Shown here piece by piece: positions 48,211 through 64,000 of a stretch of 64,000 nucleotides of DNA. The stretch is from Lutjanus erythropterus (lineage: Eukaryota > Chordata > Actinopteri > Lutjaniformes > Lutjanidae): contig CM034599.1 of assembly GCA_020091685.1 (NCBI GenBank), positions 6,542,836 to 6,606,835 on the forward strand. Reading direction: 5' to 3'. The notes beneath the pieces are model-generated. The model was not told the DNA's origin. It saw only the letters and a program-made list of their open reading frames with translations, and searched no databases. Every line of letters begins with the position of its first letter. Positions within the stretch are counted from its first letter, which is position 1. The position numbers were made by a program, and so were the translations under genes.

Positions 48211-48292
48211 TTTTCCTCTGCTCATTTGCCTCAAGTTACAAATCAAACGTGTTTCTTTTGTTCTCATTTGTATTTTGATCTCCCTGGCATTC

Positions 48293-54563
<6,271 letters not shown>

Positions 54564-54870
54564 TGCATCAATGGCTATGCTAGGTAGCCTGTCAGCTAAC
54601 AGTTAGCACTTCACACATAAAATTTGGCTTCTGTGGCCGCGTACTTCCAAATCTCACTTCACGTATGATCAGGAAATCACGTCTAACATACAACAGGCTC
54701 GGTGGTTTTGGTTTAAATGTCAACCTATACCAGAAACTGTATGTTAAAGCTCGATTTTTGTTTAGCTATACAACAACCGAGATATTTTGCTCGCTCCTCT
54801 CATCCCTACTCCTCTTCGTGCCTGGCAATCGGTTTTTGGTAACATCGCGAGACTTTTCTGACAAAACGTG
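54564..54870 (-). promoter_or_regulatory. ube2d4 promoter region with CGCG half box
   Basis: Upstream of the ube2d4 ATG. TCGCGAGA at 54845-54852 is the core of the TCTCGCGAGA box, 282 bases before the start codon. CpG-containing GGCCGCGTACTTCC lies at 54634-54647. No TATA box is visible. Confidence 0.45.
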
Positions 54871-55020
54871 AATTCCTGACAATTACAACTGCCATATTTG
54901 TAGTTCAAAATACTAGAAACGTACACATATTTTGACAGTTTTGATACAGTCCACTCAACAAAAATCTAAATTGAATGACTTTATAAGCAGACTGGTCCTT
55001 GGACATATTATTATGAAAGC

Positions 55021-55071
<51 letters not shown>

Positions 55072-55116
55072 TAATAATAATAATAAAACTACACATAATT
55101 TTAATAATAATAATAA
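55021..55116. repeat. (TAA)n trinucleotide microsatellite
   Basis: About 24 TAA units, interrupted by single CAA and by AAACTACACATAATTT. Confidence 0.97.
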
Positions 55117-55233
55117 AGCTCATGTCAAGTCATAATTATGGGATAGAAAATAGAAAATCGAGAGATATGAGATTTCTGGTAGAAAATGGGCTCCTTAATC
55201 CCTGTCCACAGCTAATTATTATTTGCTTATTAT

Positions 55234-56144
55234 CAGTGTTGGACTAACGCGTTACTGTAACGCCGTTATTTTTTGCAGTAACTAGTAATCTAACGCATTA
55301 TTTTTTAAATTCAGTAACTCAGTTAACGTTACTACATGATGCGTTACTCCGTTATTTTACGTTATTTTTTGTGTAGTCTCGGCTAGAGACTGAGCTGCAG
55401 CCAGAGCTTTGTAGTCCTGAATCTTCTTGTGTGTGTGTGTGTGTGTGTGTGTATCAGCGAGGAGATGGGAGAAGACACGCCGTGTGGGCGTGTCTGTTTA
55501 CAAGACTGGTATCATCATGGCGTCGGCGGCGGAGCCCAAGTTAAGTTTCTTTACATGGAGATATTCTCACTACTTGACCTTTGTCGAGCACAAAGACAAG
55601 AACGTTTTAGTTAAATGTAAGTTGTGTCTTGGATCAAAGATCTTATCTACTGCCCAAAATAGCAATTCAAACCTGTTGAAACACCTACAGAAACAACATG
55701 CTGCGACGAAGCTAGTAGCTAAGAGTATAGACACAAACTCTGATGCCACTTCACCTCCACCACCTCAGCAACAGTGGCTGGATTTGAACCGAGGGACTGA
55801 CTGCTCCTGCTAACCAGGAAAAAGTTGATAAAGCCATTGCAAGGTATGTTGTAGAAGACATGCAGCCAGTTTCTATTGTGGAGTCGCCCGCTTTCAGGAA
55901 GCTAGTTAGCATGATACCGGGCGTCATACGGCAAATGGGACGCAAAAATGGAAACCGAGCTAAAGAAAACTTAACTCAAAACTTAATGGGAGACCTTTTT
56001 TTTCATAGTAACTAAAACGTTACTTTAAACAGTACTGCGTTACTTTTTGGTGTAAGTAATCAGTAACGTAACTGAGTTACTTTTGAAATAAAGTAACTAG
56101 TAACGGTAACTAGTTACTGGTTTTCAGTAACTAGCACAACACTG
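55234..56144 (+). mobile_element. hAT element, 911-base deletion derivative with BED finger
   Basis: Ends CAGTGTTGGACTAACGCG and TAGCACAACACTG, with the outer 8 bases perfectly inverted (CAGTGTTG). Flanks CTTATTAT (55226-55233) and TTTATTAT (56145-56152) differ by one base, an 8-base target duplication as expected for hAT. Ends also carry many GTTACTnnAGTAAC strings. The frame at 55517-55813 reads MASAAEPKLSFFTWRYSHYL and has a BED finger (CKLC ... HLQKQH). A second piece (VDKAIARYVVEDMQPVSIV, about 55825 on) belongs to the next transposase part in another frame. The catalytic domain is absent. A (GT)n run lies at 55430-55453. Confidence 0.9.
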
Positions 56145-57852
56145 TTTATTATTTTTATCTTCACTATTCAATATACTGGTTTACACTGGTTTCAGTATTG
56201 TGTTTATTTATTTATACTGTACATTTCAACAACCAATGCTCTTATTTATAATATTTGTGTATTTTAACACATTTATAACAGCATTATTCTTTTGTTTATT
56301 GTTTATGTATGCTATTGAAGACTATACATACTTTTAACATCTTATTTTCCACTTTTTCTTTATATATAATTATATATTGTAATATAATGTATGCTTTTCA
56401 ATGTACCCCGGCATTTGACAGATCTGGGGAAAATTGTATTAACCTACTGTGCACCATGGGCATGGAATAATTTACTAAAAGATCTAAAATTATATACCCT
56501 TATATCCGTTGATGGATTTATGGGCATCCTAAAGAATGTGATGATGGAGACTTGGGCTTGTTTTTCTTTTGAGTCCACTGTGTTTGAATAGTTGTTCTTG
56601 TTTTATTGTGGATTTTTGTATATCTTATTGTATCTCTTGCATTTGGGACTTATGGTAAAATAAAGCTAAAATAACATTTTAAAAGTACACTGTAATGAAA
56701 CCCAGTTTCCCCTTTGAATCAAGAAAGTATTTCTGATTCTGATAACTATTATTTCAACAAAATAACAGCACATGACCTTTTTGATCAAAATTAAACTTTA
56801 TCACAATATAATGATATCACTGTTTTTTTAAAATTGCATTAAGGTATTAAATTAATTAAATCCTCATCAATGCAATCATCATCCTGATCATCAGTTTCAC
56901 AGCACTAAATATAGAGATAGGAAGGTATTGTTGTAACAATGGGCAACTCATAGCTTTCACTCTTCACACAATGAGTGAAGCCAGGTGTCCACAAGATGTC
57001 ACTATTTGAAAAGAGCAAAAACACTCAGGAGAGACATGATGGCCAGAATAGATTATAAAGAGCTTCAACCGGAAACTGTTTTTCCAGGATTTTCAGGGGT
57101 CATCTATCAAATTGCATCTTCCATGCTAATAATGTATTAATTTTTGTTTTCAAATCAATTTGTTCAAGTGCAAAAGTGCATGACAATGGAGCAGCAAAGT
57201 ACAATGAAGCCAAACGCTTGTATTATTTACACCAACATAAGAATAAAGAAAAAGACTATAGAATTGTTCATTCAATACCCAAACATTGTAAAGGCATATT
57301 CATGTGAGTCAGCTGCATGCTCCGGTTTCTGCACAGCCTTGTCTCGCAAAGCCTCATGAGCTTCCCTTTATATGTCTTAAACAAGGGTGAAAAAAGAGCT
57401 CTCATTATTTTAGTGAGTGTGTATGAATGGGCCGCAGTGTTCATTCTTCTTAAATGGCTGATTCAGTGTCAGGTTGAGGATCCTATCGTCAATGTGACAC
57501 TGAGAGGGACCATTTTCCTTTGGAAAGCTGAAGATTCCTTCAGATAATATCTTATTGTTTGCTCATCTCTGTGCTCTCAATGACCTGCCTGTCCTCAGGG
57601 CCTGCCTGTAATCAGATTCAGCCAGCAGCAGCAGAGGTAGCAGTTTGGGTCTTGTGCAGCAGGGGCCTTGTGTTCCGAGTTTGTCTACTTGGAGAGGCCA
57701 TTTATCAGCATGAGGTTTTCAGACACAGTCAAGCCCACACTTTGTTGGCTTGAAGCCTCAGTTCACAAAGCCTCCCACAGTCACCGACTGTAGTTTCCTC
57801 TCAAATCTCAAATCACATTGGTTTGTCTGCTACTGTGAGCTTTAAACCTATA

Positions 57853-58361
57853 CACTCTGAGACATAAAGCTGCTAACTAGAATCATTATGGGTTCTTCGG
57901 ATTTTCCCTATGGAAGAACGCTTCGTTTTTCCTCATAGAACTTTTTATAAAGGCTCCACTCTATCAGAGAGTTCTATCTAGAACTCAAAATACAGGGTTA
58001 GAACTATCTGTGAAAGGTTTCACCCCAAACCCTCTATAAGAAGTTCTACAGAGAACCCTTCTGTGCTTTAATGGTTCCAGCCAGCATCCTTTCTGGGCAT
58101 TCTTTATTACTGAAAATCCTTTTCTATTCCATGAATGTTATAGAACACGCTTAAGGGGTTCTACAGAGATGATTTTTATATTACGATACAAAGAATACTC
58201 GACAAAAGGGTTCTTCAAGGATTTCAACAATGCTTGAATGAATGGATGAAAAGGGTTCTCACTGGAACCCTCAGTCTTACAAAGAATCCTTGTTCTTCAG
58301 AAGCACATGGAACCTCAGCCCCTCACGAAGAACTCTCCTAGAACCCTTACTTGTAAGAGTG
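57853..58361. mobile_element. TA-flanked MITE built of GGTTCT/AGAACC strings
   Basis: CACTCT at 57853 and AGAGTG ending at 58361 are inverted, each bordered by TA, with the wider ends AAACCTATACACTCT and AGAGTGTAGGGTTT nearly inverse. The inside is packed with GGTTCT, AGAACC and TTCTTCA words in both directions. No coding frame. Confidence 0.75.
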
Positions 58362-60289
58362 TAGGGTTTGTAGTTGAGAGACACACTTGAGTTTCAGGGT
58401 GATGCCACCTTGTAAACGTTCAAAGCAATAAGCTGTAATGTCTTTGTTTCTATTAGGCGACACATCACTGACCTGTGTGGGGAATTTCCCACCTACATCC
58501 ACAAGTTGAGTTTTTAGTTACATGACTGGTGCCCCGAGTTCTGAGTTGATGTATGAGCCAAGGTGTGAACGTGGATGATATGGGTGGGGGCAGCAGCTTA
58601 GTTGACCTGTCTCATGAGGAATATAGCCTATAGTGCTGTTATTTGAAACCACGGACTCAGCAGACTCCAGCGATCCGTCTTTCTGGTCACATGAATCATC
58701 ATCACCAGAAGTTTTATTGTATCACAGAAAGTATTCCACTTATTGAGGCAATTATGCCAAAGCTACGTCTGAGCTTAAGCACACTCCTCTCTGTGGCGCT
58801 TTTCCCATGGCTGCCACGACAAAGCACATATGCTCGCTGTCATTTTGGAAATTAACTTAAATGGATCTCGCTAATGTCTGTATTATCCAATAAAAGCACA
58901 ACCAATTAATGCCGAGCACAAGCCGGGCTCACAGTCCCCAGAGGTGTTCTACCTTCGGTCAGTGTATTAGCTTTCTGAGGGCTCTCTTATGGAACAAAGA
59001 TCCATTGTTCCAACATACTAAGAGATATTTGTTCACCCCTTGTATCAATGGTCTTGATTTGATTATACACTCAGGCAATATGTGCAAGCAGTGCTCATGT
59101 TTGCAGTGAAGTCAGCACTCTGCACAATCAAATAATTCTTGAGCTAAGCAACTGGAAAAAGGGTCATTATGTATGGAGCAATCAGTGTTTCATGGCTCAT
59201 TTCCTTGGCTGTGATTTGATTTTGCTTGTCAGTGTTAAGGTGGCCTTTGACCTAGTAAATCTGTGAATTATTCCTCAAATCTTCCTGTTGCTTTCTTCTT
59301 TCAGTGTTGGTGAGTTTTAATACTTGGATCAATATCTAAAAGTCCATTATAAGAGCTTTCTGCAGCTTCTCCTTGTCGTCCTCTCGTGTTTTGGGCAATA
59401 AAACAAGCTGGTGACTGCATGTTTCTTTTGGCTTACAAGGTTTAAATGATGCAGGCATATAAACATTTATGGCTTCAAGGATGTGCTTATTAAAAGGCAT
59501 TATGTGCTTTAACTGTGGCTGCAGAGAACTCTGCAGGTTTTATTTTGGCGTAATTGCAGGGCTGGTTACGGGATGTCTCATTTACAAGCAGGGGTCCTAG
59601 AACAACAATAATACTTCATTTTAACGTTTTCAGAGAGAGAAAACTGTTTAAAGTGACTTTAAATGACTTGTTTGCTGAATAAAAGTTTTTAGACTCATTT
59701 TCAATAAGTATCAAAAATACAAAACCTAATTTTGAAGAATAGCCTCCTTCAAAGTGTTCACCTTGTTGTTTATATGAGGTACTTTTAAAGGCAGTAAGAT
59801 TTAAACATCAGAAAGATTGTTGATTGTTGACTCTCATTCCCAGGATGTCAGATGCTGATGTTTTAGTTTGGCAAAGTGTAACATAAGGAAAGAAAATGAA
59901 TCAAATAAAGTTGAATTAAAAAATACAGGCAGAGGCAAAAAAAAAAAAAAAAAAAAAAGTTTATTCTTTCTGTATAATGTATGTCTTATAAGATTTTGAT
60001 GTGTCATATTATGTTTTACTCATGAAAGTGGACATTTTCACATTTTTCTCATAAAACCCAATTTTAAGAATTAAAGAATTAAAAAATTGTGACATTTTCA
60101 TACAGTACTTGACAGATTTCAGTTTCACTATGTTTGATATTAGACATATTCGCTTAAGGTATTGTATACAGATTTAGATTGAGTTTCATATTACACAAAT
60201 TTACTGAGGATCTTACATATAAATATTACGAACCAGTTTCAGATAAGTCATATAAACATTGCGTGTGTGCATGAGTGACTGAGTTTGTG

Positions 60290-60545
60290 CGTGATCAACA
60301 GACAAGAACGCCTTAAGAGAATTTCTCCAAACTTGGCATAAATGTTAACTTGGATTCAAGGATGAACTGATTAAATGTTTGTGGTCAAAGGTCACTGTGA
60401 CCTCAATAAAGAGGTTTTTGGCCATAACTCAAGAATCTAGCTAATTATGGCAGTTGTGGTGGCATTGTAGAAGGTGCTTCACCATCTGTTGCCTGGCAGG
60501 AATTTGCACTTTACTGAGTGCACTCTTTTAGTTTGCACAGTACAG
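60290..60545. repeat. Dispersed repeat, longer relative of 22225-22400
   Basis: Includes TTCTCCAAACTTGGCATAAA, GGTCAAAGGTCACTGTGACC, TTTTGGCCATAACTCAAGAA and the shared end GGTGCTTCACCATCTGTTGC. A very frequent repeat in fish genomes as I remember it; its class is not settled by this sequence. Confidence 0.65.
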
Positions 60546-63500
60546 GCAAACTTTCAGTTTTGCTGTTTGTCCAACCCAACAAATATATTTGAGTCTTCCC
60601 CTCAGTGTGAGATAAACAGACTCCACTGCAGTTCTTCTTAAAACTCACTTTTATACAATGGCATACACAATGTTTTCATATATCAAATCATATATTACTA
60701 TTTTTTTTATTCCTGTTTTATATGCACCTCCATATACTTTGCACTTTTATCTACTTTAAATGCTCATTTAAATGTCCTTTATCAATATTCTATCTGCCTT
60801 ATGATCATACAGTAGATCTTCTTTATCCAAATTTCATTTATTGATAAATTTCTTTCTTTCATTTTGCACTTGTACGGTCTCAGTGCTGCTTGATTATGTT
60901 CTCTAATATTTCTTATTTTTGTATTTCAAAATACAAAAAAGAAACCAAACAAACAAAAACAAAACAAAAATGAATAAATAAATAAACTGAACTTTTGTCT
61001 GTAATGCTTTTTAATGTGGAATGCACTTTGTACTTGAGCTTGAAAAGTCTAAAATCTAAATCAAATCATTATTAACACTTAGCACATGAGTTATGGATTC
61101 ATCATCTTCAGAATAACTTCTGGGTTCTTTCTTTCAAATTCTTCTCTGATTATCAGGGTTTAATGTCTCTCCGGGGAGAGCAAAAAGAATGAGCTCAGAT
61201 CCAGTCCCCTGTGTCTGCCACCTCTGATCCACCCTTATCAGATGTGCATCATGTGGAGCACAGGCACAAACCACACATATAGTCATAAAGAACCAGTAAT
61301 CCTTCGGGGTTAAGCACTTAAAGAGCAATCCCCAGAGCCCTCTGAGTCTCTGTGTTGCACCACAGTTCTGGCACGGTGATTGACAGCTCTGGAAACAGTT
61401 TTACTGTGCTGCTCTTGCAATGAGTAGTCTCCCGAGCCTAGGTAATAACTAGTCTGGAGTGTTGACTAATACATTTAGCGGTGACTCTCCGTAATCAAAT
61501 GCGTTCCAGCTGTTTGAGTTCTGATGACAATTTCAGGTTTTCCCAGTTTGCTGAGCTTCCTTGAGAGACAAAGGAGGGATTTCCTCTGAAACAGACAGGC
61601 AGTGGCAGCACCAACAAACCGCTTGGTACTGTTATCAAATAGAAAGTCGGACTAAATATAAACTTATCATCTGCAGCCTGAGTCAGTGCAGAAATGAGGG
61701 AGAAAGTAACAGTTGTGTGCATATTTTCTAGAGACTGTGTCCTGGGTACAAAGAGTCAAACCATAAAAAAAATAATAATAACTATAAAATAAGTAAAAAG
61801 TTCTGAAGGCAAAACTGTCACTCTAGTGTGATGTTGTTCCTCGTTTCTGATTTAAAGACAAAAAAAAAAAAAATTAAATCTAGTGAAGCATTTTCTCACT
61901 AGAGGCCATGATAATGAATTGGAAACTGTAAAATTAGCTGGTTTCTCTGAGACCAGAATGATGCTGTGAGACTTGTGAAGTTTTGCAGTTACAGTTACCT
62001 TTTTTTGTATCCTGATTACATAATCCCATTGCATGTAAACTATTACATCTGTACCTAAGCCTGGTGCTAGTGTGCTAATCATGTTTCATTGGGGACTTAA
62101 AGTCAAAAGATTACAGATAGAAAAAGTCATCTTTACAAGTTCTGAAGTGCACTGAAAATAAATACTAGAAGTTTTAAGTTTAGTTGACTTGAACAAATAA
62201 AACTTGAATTTTTTACAGTGTATGGGAAATCTGAATATAATGGTGCTGCTCGGGTCAGAGTTATTAAAGCTGCCACCTGTTGCTTGACAGGATTTTACGC
62301 TGCAGAGGTGTGCAGCTAGTGTCTGTGATTGTGTGTGAAAGTAAGTGACTGGGACATTAGGGGGGCTGTCCATCCTGCTGCACAATAAACAGTTTGTTTC
62401 CCAGGAGCACCCCTCATGTTCCTGTTGTTGGCTTCATCGCTGCTCACTGGGAAACGTCCTGGCCTCTATTGTCCGGGAGGTCGGGGGTCACAGGATGCTC
62501 CTAAAGGCCCAAAAGGGGAGGTAAGAGGCTGGATAGTGGAGGCATGATAAAGAGCTAACCCCCCCATCCTCCTCCATGCAAGCACCCCTTATAAAACAAA
62601 ACATTAAAATTGCTTCTTTTTTTTCTGCCACGTTGTCTTTTATTTGAAGATCCCAGTCACTATCAAGAGTCTCAGGAAATGAAAGCAGGACAATGCTCTG
62701 ACTATTTCATATTGAACATCCTGATTGGCTTTAGTACGTTCTTTATCTGTAGAGCTCTGTTCCTTGTGTGCGTTCTTTGCATATCTTTAATGGAGGACTT
62801 CTTAGTGCACAAGCTTTCCCATACAAAAAAATGGGAAATTCAATCTGAGCAGCTAACAGAGGGTAAGACGTATCATTAAAGAAAAAAAACAGCCAAGAAA
62901 GGAGTGGTTGTATTGTACCGTTTTCACCACACAAATGTTATACTTTAACCACAGACGGGGCTTAAACACCGACTCAGACTATGCAGCAGATGCATGCTTC
63001 TGATTGCAGTGACCTTTTAAACAGCATAGCACATAAACACCCATATAAATGCTGTTTTTGCAGCCCGATTAAATATGTCGCCTCATAACAGCAGACGTTT
63101 ATGATAGCTGAACACAGACACCACACTGCCATAATGGAAACTTCTTGCACGTCTCTTGAGACGACATAAAAGCTCGCTTTGAGTTTTTGTGTCTGTGCAA
63201 ACCGGCATCCGTGCAATATTTCCTGTGAAGTTAATTTTTTAAGGCTTTTGAGCAATACTTTTTTTTTTTTTTTTTTTTTTATTATTGCACCTGAACTGAA
63301 GAGCTTTAGGGCCTGCAGCCTGTCCTGTGCCTCAGTGTACCGGAGGAATGGAATGAGTAGACATGCTATTCTCTGGACATTCACAGGGACACATTTATCT
63401 TTTTTATGGAGCTAAGCTAACTGGAGCTTTGAACAATATTCCAGATGCTTGTTGCACAGCATTTTATCAGCCTAACGCTAATGGATTGCTATCCACAGCA

Positions 63501-64000
63501 CCTCGACAACAACAAAAATACCATGATCCTTTTTGTTTGTATCCAGTATTTCAAAACTTGATGTTCCCCTCCTGATATGTTTTAAAGTATGTAAAAATAC
63601 TCTACTATAATTAATAGTTTGTTTAACATGGTTTTCCCACTTGAAAGGTAAAAAAAAGGCACATACTTTGTCTTCCTCATTGAGAAATTCTGGATCTGGC
63701 TTCACTGCTTGTGCTTGGTTGACCAGTGAAAGAGCAGTGTGGCTAGCGTTAGCAACGTAGCCAGGTATACCTGAGCCCAGTCAGACCCTGACTCAGATGA
63801 AGAGTCTGTTGTCCCCCAAAACTGATAAAAATTGATCAGAATATCAGAATACTAAATGCATTTAGCATGTTTTTTTTTTTTTTTTTGTTAGCTTGTTAGC
63901 TTGTAACTGGCAGTGTCTGATACAGCTAATGCTAACTCTCGGTCTCTGTGCTGACACTATGTGCTGGAGGTTTTGGGTTTTTGCCTGCTTTTGCATATTA

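Larger units (their letters stand above)
56153..64000. other. Right-hand spacer, no gene supported
   Basis: No frame shows family resemblance or paired splice sites. Runs include poly-A at 59940-59958, poly-T at 63259-63280 and 63870-63886. The parts 58640-59620 and 62370-62580 are less repetitive and more balanced in composition, so they are the likeliest places for regulatory DNA; this is only an impression. Confidence 0.45.

Noticed and set aside
55427-55813. A host BED-finger gene
   Set aside because: The frame lies inside an element with hAT ends and target duplications and lacks the rest of any host gene.
63179-63415. Possible exon with CVCANRHPC-like cysteine pattern
   Set aside because: It is interrupted by a poly-T tract coding a run of Phe and has no splice sites or family match.

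Overview
The window is nuclear DNA from a bony fish, probably a spiny-rayed (percomorph-like) teleost. It has compact multi-exon vertebrate genes with GT/AG introns, AT-rich gene-poor spacers, many dinucleotide microsatellites, a tRNA-derived SINE, LINE 3' tails, and dense non-autonomous DNA transposons of types common in teleosts. I see no CRISPR array, operon, phage or other prokaryote-like feature, and no recognisable LTR element or other virus-like copy.

Four host genes are supported, all on the minus strand. (1) gins4 (SLD5, replicative helicase subunit): exons 1-4 at 874-5583, with the rest beyond the left edge. (2) An ARID5-family transcription factor, best read as arid5a (the fish paralogue arid6 is the alternative): six solid coding exons at 10839-19273 and a doubtful first exon at 20746-20864. 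(3) dbnl (drebrin-like/HIP-55/mAbp1, actin-binding adaptor): 15 exons at 29688-42795 that join in phase into a complete 477-residue protein from ADF-H domain to SH3 domain. (4) ube2d4 (E2 ubiquitin-conjugating enzyme): 7 exons at 48293-54563 that join into exactly 147 residues. From memory, UBE2D4 and DBNL are also neighbours on human 7p13, so that pair looks like conserved synteny. The genes act in unrelated processes (replication, transcription/RNA control, actin/endocytosis, ubiquitination) and I see no shared pathway.

The rest is introns and spacers. Region by region: gins4 intron 2 (about 1.2-5.2 kb) holds LINE and DNA-transposon debris. Spacer 5.6-10.8 kb has no gene. The arid5a introns (12-20 kb) hold two degenerate minisatellites and several MITEs. 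Spacer 21-29.4 kb has no gene. The dbnl introns hold a long-TIR TTAA element, a tRNA SINE, TA-flanked MITEs and a duplicated block. Spacer 43-48 kb holds a three-level nest of transposons. The ube2d4 introns hold a dead BED-finger fragment and a TTAA MITE. The stretch 54.9-64 kb holds a clean hAT deletion derivative with target duplications, a TA-flanked MITE, and about 5 kb with no gene that I can support.

I did not find a new biological system. The observations most worth checking are the gins4 intron whose splice acceptor abuts a long TG repeat, the palindromic CGCG promoter box, the SOX-like minisatellite in an arid5a intron, the nested transposons with readable target duplications, and the promoter of dbnl squeezed against a MITE.
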